Shown: piece after piece, positions 1 through 10,055 of the stretch
Position numbering within the stretch: position 1 is the stretch's first letter
Layout of the letters: each line of letters opens with the position of its first letter
DNA from: Candidatus Ruthia sp. Cpac_8_S14
GTDB taxonomy: Bacteria; Pseudomonadota; Gammaproteobacteria; PS1; Pseudothioglobaceae
Direction of reading: 5' to 3'
DNA length: 64,000 bases
Assembly: GCA_021730205.1 (NCBI GenBank)
Contig: CP072533.1
Location: 649,380-713,379 of the forward strand
Position numbers and translations under genes: made by a program
Notes under the pieces: model-generated
What the model saw: only the letters and a program-made list of their open reading frames with translations
Told to the model about the DNA's origin: nothing
Database searches by the model: none

Positions 1-2896
1 CAATGCCATAAGCAAGTGGCATTACACCTGCTAAAGTCGTTAATGTTGTTAACACAACAGCGCGCAATCGGTCTTTTGCACCTTGAACAACCCACTCGTA
101 AACACTCATAGTAGATGCAAATTTTGCCTTTAAATAATTCAAATGGGCGACCATCACTAAAGAATCGTTCACAATAACCCCCACTAATGCCAGTGTACCT
201 AATATTGCAAAAAAGCTAAGCGTCTCTCCATGAAGAAAAAAGGCCCAAATAACACCAATAATAGAAAAAGGCACAGCGATTAAGACCAGTATTGGCTGTG
301 AATAAGAATTAAATAACAGGGTTAGTAATAAAAATATGGCAAGAATTGCCATGATAAATGCCTTTTTAAAGCTATCCATTGATTTTTTTGTATCTTTATC
401 GCCACCCTCACTAGTCACTCTAATTGTAGGATACTTGTTAGCTAAATCTAGACGCTTGAGTGCTTGACTAATAACTACACCAGAAGTTGTTATCTCATCA
501 TCAATACTGCCGCTAAGTACGGCTGAACGCTGCCCATTAAAATGATTAAAATTTGGCTCACCCTTAATTTTTCGCAACGAAATAAATTGTTTAAGCGGTA
601 TGGGACGACCTTGGCGATTATTAACCTTTAATAATGCTAAAAAATCCTCTGACTGTTTATCGCTACCCAGATAAATTCTAAAATCAACGTCATCATCACC
701 ATAACGCACGTTAGTGACATTAATGCCCGTAAAAGCTGCCTTTAAATAATCATTAACCGCTGAAAAATCAACATCGAATCTGGCCATTTTTTCAAAATCA
801 ATCACCACCTCAATACGTGTTTGACCTGGTTCATCGTCTCGCTCAATGTTATCTATACCATCAATACTTAATAATATTTTTTCTAAAGTATCAGTAGCAT
901 TCTGACGCTGAATATTGTCACTACCTACCAAATTAATCTCTACATCTTCGCCTTGTGTTGGACCTGGTCTACCTATTGAAAACTTTAATTTTTTTGCAGT
1001 TTTTATGTTCTTAACGCGTGCTTTTAACTGAGCAAGTAAAACTTTAGGTGTTTGCACTCTTGCACTAGATGGTATCAGTTCAATAGTAAACTTAGCCACA
1101 TGAGTAAAATAATGGCCAATATTATTGGTTAATGAATCTAAATCCTCACCCACAACTTCTATAATCATTTCCTCTACTTGTTTGGAAACAAATTCTGTGC
1201 GCTCTAACGAGGTGCCAACAGGCATTTGCAATCTTGCGCTAATACTATCTGCTCCCACTGCAGGGAATTGTACATACTTCATTTGAGTTTTAGCAAAATA
1301 TAAAGTGCCTATCAGGACAAGACTAAAAATAACAACAACACCGTAACGCCATTTCAATACTTTTGTTAAAAAACCTTCAAACCAATCTTCAATACACGTA
1401 AACCATGTCTTGCCTTTGATTTTTCCATCACTACTGGCAAGGTGTGCTGGCAATGCTAAACTAACTTCTAAAAAAGAAAGGGTTAAAGCAAAAATAACTA
1501 CTAAAGGAATGACGTAGATAAATTTACCCATCGTGCCGCCCATTAAAAACATCGAAGAGAAAGCTAGGATCGTGGTCAAAATTGTCGTTATTACAGGTGC
1601 AATGACACGCTTAAATCCACGCACAGCGGACTGATGTCTGTTTTTTCCTAATTGTTTATAATGATCTATACTCTCTGCCACCACAATACTATCATCCACC
1701 ACAATGCCAAGCACTAGAATCATCGCAGCTAGTGAAACAAGATTAATGGTTTCACCTGTTGCACCTAATAAAGCTACTGTGCCCAAAAGAGATATTGGCA
1801 AGCTAATTGATACCCAAAAAGCTGTTTTAAATGATAAAAATAAACCCAATATAACCAATACCAAAAATAAGCCAATTAAGCCATTATTGGTTACGATATT
1901 AAGCCGATTACGAACATGCTTAGACTCATCTGATGAATAGAAAACTTGCAGACTGGTTGGATATTTAGCCCTTAAATTCAACACTTTTTCTTTAACCAAA
2001 TCAACCGTGGTAATTACATCGGCATGCTCTTGTTTACGAATTCTCAGAATAAAACCTTTAGTGCCATTCACGCGAGTAATAGAAGTCTCCTCCTTGTTCC
2101 CATCAACAATGCTTGCAATATCCTTTAGGCGAATAACAGGTCCATCAAATGTTGATTTAATAATCACATCACCTACAGCTTGAATCTCATCAAACTTAGC
2201 CAAAACAACAATGGTTTTTTCATTAATGTCACCATGATTACTACCAACAGTGTAGCGTTTATTGCGCTTTTTAATCGCTTCAATTATTTGGGGTAAGGAC
2301 AGCTTATATTGGTACAGGCTATCAGGATTAACCCTAATTTGAATTTCACGGTCAAGAAAACCTTCTTTAACAACTTTCGACACACCTTCAACCAGTGCTA
2401 AAGAATCAGCCATATCATCAGTAATATCTCTCAATGCTTGATAAGACGAGTCACCACTACTGATGTTAATTTTTAAAATACTTTTGAGTGAATTTTTCTG
2501 ATCAATTACCCAAGGCAAGTCATCCACTTCTTTAGGTAATGATTTAATACGGTTAACTGCATTCCTAATCTTTTGCTTTAACGACTCAATATCACTAATA
2601 TCTTGAGAAAGTGTGACAATAATGCTAGATTTTCCCTCTTTAGAGGTTGATCTGAATTTATTAATCCCTGAAATACCTTTCAGTTCGTCTTCAATTAGAT
2701 TGGTAACATTCTGCTCGACATCTTCAGGAGAGGCACCAGGATAGGTGGTTACAATGCTCATCTCTTCAAAATCTACCGCTGGAAATTTATCTCTTTGAAT
2801 GCCGCTTAATGTCAAAAAACCAAGAGCAATAATGGAAACCGTAAAGACCAGTGCTAGCTTTTTTTGCTTAACAAAAAAAATAAGAATGTTGTTCAT
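1..2896 (-). CDS. RND-family efflux permease, inner-membrane subunit (C-terminus beyond window)
   Basis: The minus frame is open from the ATG at 2896 to the window edge, about 965 codons; the stop lies outside. The product is an AcrB/HAE1-type proton-driven exporter of the inner membrane, normally trimeric and working with a periplasmic adaptor and an outer-membrane channel. After a short cytoplasmic N-terminus comes a first membrane helix, then a porter domain beginning FPAVDFEEMSIVTTYPGAS, which is typical of the family. The membrane core carries GIVVDDSIVVAES, with the paired Asp residues of the proton relay in helix 4. A second core near the window edge reads GVIVNDSLVMV and TTLTTLAGVMPLAYG. 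Substrate cannot be told. No adaptor gene is visible on the 5' side, where bipA follows. Confidence 0.9.
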   Translation of the reverse strand, partial: MNNILIFFVKQKKLALVFTVSIIALGFLTLSGIQRDKFPAVDFEEMSIVTTYPGASPEDVEQNVTNLIEDELKGISGINKFRSTSKEGKSSIIVTLSQDISDIESLKQKIRNAVNRIKSLPKEVDDLPWVIDQKNSLKSILKINISSGDSSYQALRDITDDMADSLALVEGVSKVVKEGFLDREIQIRVNPDSLYQYKLSLPQIIEAIKKRNKRYTVGSNHGDINEKTIVVLAKFDEIQAVGDVIIKSTFDGPVIRLKDIASIVDGNKEETSITRVNGTKGFILRIRKQEHADVITTVDLVKEKVLNLRAKYPTSLQVFYSSDESKHVRNRLNIVTNNGLIGLFLVLVILGLFLSFKTAFWVSISLPISLLGTVALLGATGETINLVSLAAMILVLGIVVDDSIVVAESIDHYKQLGKNRHQSAVRGFKRVIAPVITTILTTILAFSSMFLMGGTMGKFIYVIPLVVIFALTLSFLEVSLALPAHLASSDGKIKGKTWFTCIEDWFEGFLTKVLKWRYGVVVIFSLVLIGTLYFAKTQMKYVQFPAVGADSISARLQMPVGTSLERTEFVSKQVEEMIIEVVGEDLDSLTNNIGHYFTHVAKFTIELIPSSARVQTPKVLLAQLKARVKNIKTAKKLKFSIGRPGPTQGEDVEINLVGSDNIQRQNATDTLEKILLSIDGIDNIERDDEPGQTRIEVVIDFEKMARFDVDFSAVNDYLKAAFTGINVTNVRYGDDDVDFRIYLGSDKQSEDFLALLKVNNRQGRPIPLKQFISLRKIKGEPNFNHFNGQRSAVLSGSIDDEITTSGVVISQALKRLDLANKYPTIRVTSEGGDKDTKKSMDSFKKAFIMAILAIFLLLTLLFNSYSQPILVLIAVPFSIIGVIWAFFLHGETLSFFAILGTLALVGVIVNDSLVMVAHLNYLKAKFASTMSVYEWVVQGAKDRLRAVVLTTLTTLAGVMPLAYGI

Positions 2897-2974
2897 AAAC
2901 CTTTAATCAAAAAAAACATAGCAGCAGTATACCATTAGCACTGGTATTGATAACAAGCAAGCAAAAGCTACCTT

Positions 2975-4792
2975 TTATTTAGGTTTTACGCGCACCCTTT
3001 TGCGTTCATTCTCTGTTAATAAACGCTTGCGAATACGGATATTATGAGGTGTTACTTCTACCAACTCATCATCATCAATAAATTCTAACGCTTGTTCTAA
3101 ATCAAGTTTAATGGCAGGTGTTAGTGATACGGCTTCGTCAGTACCTGATGCACGTACATTGGTCAATTGCTTACCTTTCGTAACATTAATCACTAAATCT
3201 TTATCACGTGTATGAATGCCAACTACCATGCCTTCGTAAATATCGGTGTTGTGTTCTACAAAAAATTTACCACTTTTTTGTAAGTTAAAAATAGCATAAG
3301 CAACTGCTTGCCCTTGGTTCATTGAAATCAAAGAGCCATTAGAACGCTGACCAATTTCCCCCTGTTTTTGAGGTTTATAAGCATCAAAGGTTGAATTCAT
3401 CAGACCTGTGCCTGTCGTTGCTGTTAAAAATTCTGTTCTAAAGCCAATCAAACCACGTGCAGGAATATTAAAGTCCAGCTTTACTCTGCCATTGTCATTT
3501 GGCATCATGTTAGTTAGCTCAGCCTTACGTTCGCCTAACTTTTCCATCACAGTACCTTGATGTTGGCTCTCTACATCAACACTTAAATCTTCAAATGGCT
3601 CGCAAATCATACCATTAATTTCTCTTAAAATGACTTGTGGACGTCCTACTGCCAACTCAAAACCCTCTCTACGCATGGTTTCAATTAAAATTGACAGGTG
3701 CAATTCACCACGACCTGAAACAATAAATTCAGATGGATCGGTTGTGTTTTCAATTCGAAGTGCAACATTGTAAATGAGCTCTTTATCTAAGCGGTCACGA
3801 ATATTTCGTGAGGTGATAAACTTACCATCTTGCCCAGCAAATGGAGAGTCATTCACGCGAAATGCCATAGAAACGGTTGGCTCGTCTACACTCAAAGGCG
3901 GCAACGCTTCAATAGTTCCAGGAACGCAAATTGTATCTGAAATTGAAATACCTTCGATGCCAGTAATGGCGATAATATTGCCTGCTTGTGCACTATCTGT
4001 ATCAATCTTTTCTAAACCAAGAAAACCTTGAAGGTTTGCAATTTTAGCTTTGCGTTCATTGCCTTGTGTGTCAACCACCACAACTTGCATATTTTTCTTA
4101 ATTGTGCCACGTGTAATGCGACCAATAGCAATTGCCCCAATAAATGAGGAATAATCAAGTGCAGTGACTTGCATTTGTAAAGGCGCATCAATATCAACTT
4201 CTGGCGCTTTAACGTGTTTTATAATGGTTTCAAACATGGGTGTCATATCACCTGAACGCACATCATCTTTTAATGAGGCATAGCCATTAATACTTGAAGC
4301 ATAAATAATTGGGAAATCTAATTGTTCGTCAGTTGCACCCAGTTGGTCAAATAAATCAAACATTTGGTCAATTACCCAATCGGGGCGTGCTGCATCTTTG
4401 TCAATTTTATTAATCACTACAATTGGGTTTAAGCCTTGGTCAAAGGCTTTTTTCGTCACAAAGCGTGTTTGTGGCATTGGGCCTTCTTGTGCATCTACAA
4501 GCAAAAGCACACTATCAACCATAGACAGTACACGCTCTACTTCACCACCAAAATCAGCATGGCCTGGCGTGTCTACAATATTGATATGATAATCATGCCA
4601 TTTAATCGCAGTATTTTTACTAGAAATAGTAATGCCACGCTCCTTTTCAAGATCATTTGAATCCATCATTCGATCAGTTGATTCAAAGCGCTCATCAAAC
4701 GTTTGCGATTGCTCAAGTAATTTATCAATCAAAGTTGTCTTACCGTGGTCAACGTGGGCAATAATGGCAATGTTTCTTAGTTTAGTGTTCAT
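2975..4792 (-). CDS. typA: Ribosome-associated translational GTPase BipA/TypA
   Basis: BipA is an EF-G-like GTPase that binds the ribosome and helps 50S assembly and stress adaptation. G1 is AHVDHGKT at about residues 12-19, followed by the switch region [14 protein letters not shown] (G3) and NKID (G4). EF-Tu-like domain II, the EF-G III/V-like domains and the BipA-specific C-terminus follow; the total of 605 residues is normal for the family. I start at the ATG at 4792 because [18 protein letters not shown] matches the usual BipA start; the frame can be extended five codons to a TTG at 4807 but nothing supports that. It is transcribed away from rlmE, with about 70 bases between the two starts. 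Confidence 0.96.
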   Translation of the reverse strand: MNTKLRNIAIIAHVDHGKTTLIDKLLEQSQTFDERFESTDRMMDSNDLEKERGITISSKNTAIKWHDYHINIVDTPGHADFGGEVERVLSMVDSVLLLVDAQEGPMPQTRFVTKKAFDQGLNPIVVINKIDKDAARPDWVIDQMFDLFDQLGATDEQLDFPIIYASSINGYASLKDDVRSGDMTPMFETIIKHVKAPEVDIDAPLQMQVTALDYSSFIGAIAIGRITRGTIKKNMQVVVVDTQGNERKAKIANLQGFLGLEKIDTDSAQAGNIIAITGIEGISISDTICVPGTIEALPPLSVDEPTVSMAFRVNDSPFAGQDGKFITSRNIRDRLDKELIYNVALRIENTTDPSEFIVSGRGELHLSILIETMRREGFELAVGRPQVILREINGMICEPFEDLSVDVESQHQGTVMEKLGERKAELTNMMPNDNGRVKLDFNIPARGLIGFRTEFLTATTGTGLMNSTFDAYKPQKQGEIGQRSNGSLISMNQGQAVAYAIFNLQKSGKFFVEHNTDIYEGMVVGIHTRDKDLVINVTKGKQLTNVRASGTDEAVSLTPAIKLDLEQALEFIDDDELVEVTPHNIRIRKRLLTENERKRVRVKPK

Positions 4793-4864
4793 GCGGGGGT
4801 AGGTCAATGCAAAAAAGACATTATTATCCCGTAAAATACCCCTCCAATATTAGGAATTATTGAT

Positions 4865-5488
4865 ATGGCAAAAAAGGGCAGTTCAGGACGTTGGATGAGT
4901 GAACATCTAAGTGATGAGTTTGTTAAAAAGGCACAAAAGGCAGGCTATCGCTCTCGCGCTGTTTACAAACTTATAGAAATGATTGATAAAGATAAATTTA
5001 TCAAATCGGGGGATAAAGTGTTTGATTTTGGTGCTGCCCCTGGTGGTTGGAGCCAAGTGGCAATAAAAACTGTGGGCAAATCTGGTCAAGTTATTGCTAG
5101 TGATATATTGGACATAAAGCCCATTGGTGGGGTTGATTTTTTACGTGGTGACTTCACTGGGGATAGTGTTTATAAAGCGCTTTTAGATATTACTATGAGT
5201 AAAAAAATTGATGTTGTTTTAAGCGATATGGCACCTAATATGAGCGGCCAACTCTCAGTTGATATTCCTAAATCTATGTACTTATGTGAATTGGCACTAG
5301 ATATGGCAATTAAAACCTTAACACCTTCAGGCTATTTCTTTGTCAAAGTCTTTCAAGGAGATGGGTTTGACGAGTTTGTTAAGTCGTGTCGATCTTCTTT
5401 CTCTTCTGTTACCATCCGCAAACCAAAAGCCTCAAGAGCAAGGTCTAAAGAGGTGTACTTGCTTGCAAATAAATTAAAATCAACCTGA
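4865..5488 (+). CDS. rlmE: 23S rRNA (uridine-2552-2'-O)-methyltransferase RlmE/FtsJ
   Basis: RlmE methylates the ribose of U2552 in the 23S A loop during late 50S assembly, using S-adenosylmethionine. The 207-residue protein matches the usual length of about 208. The SAM pocket is [13 protein letters not shown] (about residues 55-67). The K-D-K catalytic residues are visible as the N-terminal [18 protein letters not shown] (Asp) and FFVKVFQG (Lys), followed by SKEVYLLA near the C-terminus. It is followed by the polyprenyl synthase gene after about 60 bases. In many bacteria rlmE sits next to ftsH; that is not the case here. Confidence 0.95.
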   Translation: MAKKGSSGRWMSEHLSDEFVKKAQKAGYRSRAVYKLIEMIDKDKFIKSGDKVFDFGAAPGGWSQVAIKTVGKSGQVIASDILDIKPIGGVDFLRGDFTGDSVYKALLDITMSKKIDVVLSDMAPNMSGQLSVDIPKSMYLCELALDMAIKTLTPSGYFFVKVFQGDGFDEFVKSCRSSFSSVTIRKPKASRARSKEVYLLANKLKST

Positions 5489-5549
5489 GGTAATACAAGT
5501 ATTGGTTTTTCTAATAACCCATATACCGCTCACGTGTAAAATAACTGCC

Positions 5550-6521
5550 ATGAAAAGTTTAAGCGATATTCAATCCCTTTTAAAGTTAGATTTACAAAGA
5601 ACAGACGAAATACTCATTAATCGTTTAAGTTCAAATGTTGCTTTGATTAATCAAATGAGTCATCATATTATTCACGCTGGTGGCAAACGCTTGCGTCCAC
5701 TGCTATTATTACTTTGTGCGCGTGCAACTGAATATCAAGGTACATACCACTACCTTATGGCAGTAGTGATAGAGTTAATTCACACCGCCACTTTATTGCA
5801 TGATGATATTGTTGATGAGTCTATAACGCGTCGAGGAAAAGACACCGTTAATGAAATTTGGGGCAATGCCCCTAGTGTTTTAGTGGGTGATTTTTTGTAT
5901 TCTCGTGCTTTTGAAATGATGGTTGAGCCTAATTCAATGTCCATTATGCGTATTCTTTCTAAAACCACTAATAGTATTGCTGAAGGTGAAGTATTACAAT
6001 TATTAAATTGCCAGAATACTGAGTTGACTGAAGCTGAATATTACGCAGTGATTGAGCGAAAAACGGCGTGTTTATTCCAAGCAGCCGCTCAAATTGGTGG
6101 GCTACTATCAGGTGTTGATAAAGCCCAAGAATCTGCATTAAAAGACTATGGGTTACATCTTGGTAACGCTTTCCAGATTATTGACGATGTGCTTGATTAT
6201 GAGTCAAATTCAAAAATCATAGGTAAGAAAGTGGGTGATGATTTAAGTGAGGGGAAAGCCACGTTACCTATGATTTACGCACTTTCCCATACTTCCGGTG
6301 ATGATAGGAAACTTCTAGAAGACTCTATTAACCAAGCAGATAATTCCAAAATAGCACAAGTGATTAAAATTCTGCAATCTGTCAAAGCCTTTAACTATAC
6401 TCGCAATCAAGCACACAAATCAACCCAACTTGCCAAACAATCGCTCAAGCTAATACCTAACTCAGATTATAAAGAGGCATTGATTTTATTGTGCAATCTT
6501 TCCTTACAACGCCAGTCATAA
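5550..6521 (+). CDS. ispB: Octaprenyl (polyprenyl) diphosphate synthase
   Basis: This trans-prenyltransferase extends farnesyl diphosphate with isopentenyl diphosphate to make the side chain of ubiquinone. The first Asp-rich motif is LLHDDIVDES (DDIVD at 85-89) and the second is IIDDVLDYES (about 213); the substrate-binding GGKRLRP lies at 44-50. I chose the ATG at 5550 (MKSLSDIQSL) because it gives the family's normal length of 323 residues. An upstream in-frame non-ATG start at 5502 would add a 16-residue tail unlike any homologue. It ends four bases before the dinG start, suggesting an operon. Chain length (C40 or another) cannot be read from the sequence. Confidence 0.93.
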   Translation: MKSLSDIQSLLKLDLQRTDEILINRLSSNVALINQMSHHIIHAGGKRLRPLLLLLCARATEYQGTYHYLMAVVIELIHTATLLHDDIVDESITRRGKDTVNEIWGNAPSVLVGDFLYSRAFEMMVEPNSMSIMRILSKTTNSIAEGEVLQLLNCQNTELTEAEYYAVIERKTACLFQAAAQIGGLLSGVDKAQESALKDYGLHLGNAFQIIDDVLDYESNSKIIGKKVGDDLSEGKATLPMIYALSHTSGDDRKLLEDSINQADNSKIAQVIKILQSVKAFNYTRNQAHKSTQLAKQSLKLIPNSDYKEALILLCNLSLQRQS

Positions 6522-6525
6522 AATC

Positions 6526-8580
6526 ATGCTTTCAAATGAGTTAAAAGCTCAAATCCGCCAGTCATTTATGAGCTTAAAAAAAGACATGGATGGCTTTAAA
6601 GTACGCCAAACACAAAACAAAATGATTGCTGAAATCTCTAAAACTTTATCAGGAGAATACAAAGGCAACAATATTCTATGTGTTGAAGCGCCCACAGGTA
6701 CAGGGAAAACGTTTGCTTACTTACTTGGCAGTATTCCTATCGTTAAAGCCAATAAAAAAAAACTGATTATCTCTAGTGCTAATGTTACCTTGCAAGAACA
6801 ATTACTTTTTAAAGATATGCCACAAGCACAAAAATATTGTTGCGTTGATTTTGAGTATGTCTTGGTCAAGGGGCGTTCGCGTTACGTTTGTGTTCGTAAT
6901 TTAATTAATGTGTGTGAAGATAACACGAGTGATAATTCTTTATTTGAATCAATACCGCTATTTGACAATCCACCAGGAGAATATCAATTAGAACAACTCA
7001 GTGAGATGTTAAATGATTACTCAACTAAGAAATGGAATGGAGAAATCGATGATTTAATGCGCGCGCCAGATCATTCTATTTGGCAAAAAATAGCTTGCAA
7101 TCGTTTTACTTGTACAGCAAAAAGCTGTGAGTTTTATCAAGACTGCGCTTTTTTTAAAGCCAGACGGCAAATTACCAAAGCAGATGTTATTGTCGCTAAT
7201 CATGATTTGGTTTTGGCTGACCTTAGCACAGGAAATACTGTGCTACCTAATGTTAGCGAATCAATCTTTATCTTTGACGAGGCACACCACTTAAATTCAA
7301 AGGCATTGTCGCACTTTTCATTAACCACCAGCACTGAGTTTATCAAAATCAGCGTTAGACAAACCAAAGTAGTTAGTGAGCAATTATGCAAAATCAGCAA
7401 ACAAGATGTGCCTAATATTAACATCAAACAAATTGATGATTATCTGACTGATTTAATTCGACTGTTAAAACAACTAGAATTTAATGATAATATTTATTTG
7501 TTCAACCAAGGTGTTGTTGATGAACCTATCAAACAAATAAGTGAAAATATTCTAACACTTATTGGCACTGTTCAAACCAAATTCACGCTTTTAAAAGAAT
7601 CTTGGAGCAACTATTTAAAAATAACAACCATAGATAAAAGCATTAGTGATTCTATTAGTAATGCAGCTGTTGAATGTGAACAGCATTTACTTAGTATTAT
7701 TACTTTGTTTTCATCTTTCTTGCAAAAAGATGAGCCAAATAAAGCGCCATATTCACGCTGGGTCGAAAAAAGCACACTCGCAAATAAAAAAACCAGCTAC
7801 TTGCTTAATAGTGCGCAAACCGATGTTTCAAAAAATCTAGATCAGCTTATTTGGTCAAAAATTTCAGGTGCTATTCTTACTTCAGCCACGCTAACATCAT
7901 TCGGTAGTTTTGAACGTTTAAACAAACAATTAGGGCTACTAAGAGATGAAAACCAATATTTACGCCTACCTTCACCTTTTGTGTTTAACCAAGTAGATTT
8001 CATCGTTGCCAAGCTTAAAGCCAACCCAACTCAAGTATATGAGCACACACAAGAAGTAGCATCACAACTACTTAAACGGCTGGATAACAATGAAGGTTCA
8101 TTGGTACTATTTGCCTCTAATAAACAAATGCAAATAGTGGCAGATTTGGTAAAAAAAAAGCTAGATTGTACTTTATTTGTTCAAGGCGAATATCCCAAAA
8201 AGCATATCCTAGAAAAACACATTGATTTGCGCAAACAAGGCAAGGGCGGTGTTATTTTTGGACTGGATAGTTTTGCTGAAGGAGTGGATTTAAAAGGTGA
8301 CAACCTTACCCATGTTGTCATTGCCAAATTGCGCTTTAGTGTACCCACTTCACCCATTGATAAAACATTAGCCACTTATCTTGAATCACAAAATCGAAAT
8401 CCTTTTATGGAAATATCTCTACCCGATGCATCGCTTAAACTCATTCAAGCTTGTGGTCGCTTGATTCGCACAGAAATTGATACAGGAAAAATCACCATTT
8501 TTGACAATCGCTTGGTTTCTAAATTTTATGGCAAACAACTACTAAACGCCTTGCCAAACTACAATATTATAGTGGAGTAA
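6526..8580 (+). CDS. dinG: DinG-type Fe-S ATP-dependent DNA helicase
   Basis: This is a superfamily 2 helicase of the XPD/DinG class (684 residues; E. coli DinG has about 716) that unwinds 5'-tailed duplexes, R-loops and D-loops. Walker A is APTGTGKT at 55-62 and the DEAH box is FDEAHH at about residue 249. The Fe-S cluster Cys residues are present: one in SRYVCVRN and a set in CNRFTCTAKSCEFYQDC. Motif VI is QACGRLIRTEID near the C-terminus. E. coli YoaA is a close alternative, but the length and Cys spacing fit DinG well. It is the last gene of the rlmE-ispB-dinG run and is convergent with trkH, 14 bases away. Confidence 0.9.
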   Translation: MLSNELKAQIRQSFMSLKKDMDGFKVRQTQNKMIAEISKTLSGEYKGNNILCVEAPTGTGKTFAYLLGSIPIVKANKKKLIISSANVTLQEQLLFKDMPQAQKYCCVDFEYVLVKGRSRYVCVRNLINVCEDNTSDNSLFESIPLFDNPPGEYQLEQLSEMLNDYSTKKWNGEIDDLMRAPDHSIWQKIACNRFTCTAKSCEFYQDCAFFKARRQITKADVIVANHDLVLADLSTGNTVLPNVSESIFIFDEAHHLNSKALSHFSLTTSTEFIKISVRQTKVVSEQLCKISKQDVPNINIKQIDDYLTDLIRLLKQLEFNDNIYLFNQGVVDEPIKQISENILTLIGTVQTKFTLLKESWSNYLKITTIDKSISDSISNAAVECEQHLLSIITLFSSFLQKDEPNKAPYSRWVEKSTLANKKTSYLLNSAQTDVSKNLDQLIWSKISGAILTSATLTSFGSFERLNKQLGLLRDENQYLRLPSPFVFNQVDFIVAKLKANPTQVYEHTQEVASQLLKRLDNNEGSLVLFASNKQMQIVADLVKKKLDCTLFVQGEYPKKHILEKHIDLRKQGKGGVIFGLDSFAEGVDLKGDNLTHVVIAKLRFSVPTSPIDKTLATYLESQNRNPFMEISLPDASLKLIQACGRLIRTEIDTGKITIFDNRLVSKFYGKQLLNALPNYNIIVE

Positions 8581-8594
8581 CTTTTACAGTGTAT

Positions 8595-10043
8595 TTAAAA
8601 ATACCAAAAAGCCTTATGTAACAAAGCCATTAAGGTTAATATTTCTAGTCGTCCTAATAACATTGAAAAACTTAGAATCCATTTTGCTGTATCGCTAATA
8701 TTGCCATAATTAGCAGCAACATCACCCAAACCTGGACCTAAGTTATTAATAGACGCTGCAGTTGCTGAAAACGCACTCACTTGCTCAAGACCAGTAAACA
8801 TCAACATCAACATAATCATAACAAAGGTGATTATATATAGAGAGAGAAACCCCCAAACTGACACTAAGGTATTCTCAGGAACACTTTTTTGATTAAGCTT
8901 GATGTTGATTTGTGCATTAGGATGAATAAATTTTTTAATCTCTTTCATGGCTAATTTAAACATTAATAATATTCTAACAACTTTAATACCACCACCTGTA
9001 GAGCCAGCACAAGCACCAACAAAACTACCAAAAATTAAAAACACAGGTAGCACGAATGGCCATAATGAGAAATCTGTACTGACAAAGCCTGTAGTAGTCA
9101 TAATGGAAATACTTTGAAATACGCCATGTCTAATCGCCTCTTCGATAGTTTGATAGTAGCCTTTATCAAACAAATAACTTGATAGCAATAAAACTGATGT
9201 ACTTAAAATTAACAAATAGGCTTTAAATTCAGAGTCTTTCAAATAAATAAATATATTGCGTTTGCGCCAAACAAGAAAATGTAGTGAAAAATTAATACCT
9301 GCCAATAGCATAAAGACCATTGCCACTAACTCGATTGCATAAGAATTAAAATAGCCAATTGATGCATCATGAGTAGAAAAACCACCGATAGCAACCGTTG
9401 CATAACTATGTCCAATTGCATCAAATCCATCCATACCCGCAAAGTAGTAACCCAATGCACAAACAACTGTCAAGCTAATATAAATTTTCCATAGTGCTTT
9501 GGCAGTTTGAGCTAACTTTGGCGTGAGTCTTTCTTTAGAAATACCGCTTGATTCTGCGTGGTAAAGCTCCATACCACCAACCCCTAACATGGGTAAGATA
9601 GCAACTGCTAAAACAATAATACCCATGCCACCCAGCCATTGAAGTTGCTGACGATAATACAACAGTGCTTTAGGTAAATCATCTAGCCCAGAAAGTACTG
9701 TTGCACCTGTGGTTGTCAGCCCTGACATGGATTCAAAAAATGCATCACTAAAGGGCATATCCAAAGAAGTTGATAATAAAAATGGCGTGGTCGCAAATAA
9801 GGATAAAACAAACCAAAAACTCACCACTACTAGCACGCCTTCACGAATCCTAAAATCTTTTGTTGATTTTCTAAAAGGCAACCATAAAACAAAACCACTT
9901 AACAATGTTAAAGAAAAAGCGGCGAAAAAAGATGAGGCTTCGTTTTGAGCATAAACAAGGTCAACAACAATGGGTGGTAATTGCGTTAAACTAAATACCA
10001 TTAACAATAAGCCAATGGTTTTAAAAACAATACTAAATTGCAT
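8595..10043 (-). CDS. trkH: Trk potassium uptake channel subunit TrkH
   Basis: TrkH is the membrane pore of the Trk potassium uptake system. The 482-residue protein is hydrophobic throughout with about ten membrane segments arranged as four M1-P-M2 repeats. Selectivity-filter regions are recognisable in GLTTTGATVLSG, ATVAIGGFSTHD, TTTGFVSTDFS and INNLGPGLGDVA, and the loop GACAGSTGGGIKV is typical of the TrkH/KtrB superfamily. It follows trkA after 12 bases, so both channel parts are probably made from one message together with ntrYX. The start at 10043 gives a standard N-terminus. Confidence 0.95.
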   Translation of the reverse strand: MQFSIVFKTIGLLLMVFSLTQLPPIVVDLVYAQNEASSFFAAFSLTLLSGFVLWLPFRKSTKDFRIREGVLVVVSFWFVLSLFATTPFLLSTSLDMPFSDAFFESMSGLTTTGATVLSGLDDLPKALLYYRQQLQWLGGMGIIVLAVAILPMLGVGGMELYHAESSGISKERLTPKLAQTAKALWKIYISLTVVCALGYYFAGMDGFDAIGHSYATVAIGGFSTHDASIGYFNSYAIELVAMVFMLLAGINFSLHFLVWRKRNIFIYLKDSEFKAYLLILSTSVLLLSSYLFDKGYYQTIEEAIRHGVFQSISIMTTTGFVSTDFSLWPFVLPVFLIFGSFVGACAGSTGGGIKVVRILLMFKLAMKEIKKFIHPNAQINIKLNQKSVPENTLVSVWGFLSLYIITFVMIMLMLMFTGLEQVSAFSATAASINNLGPGLGDVAANYGNISDTAKWILSFSMLLGRLEILTLMALLHKAFWYF

Positions 10044-10055
10044 TCTTAATAATCA

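Noticed and set aside
2929-2947. ATACCA/TGGTAT hairpin as bipA terminator
   Set aside because: The stem is six AT-rich pairs and the nearest T run on the minus strand is too far away.
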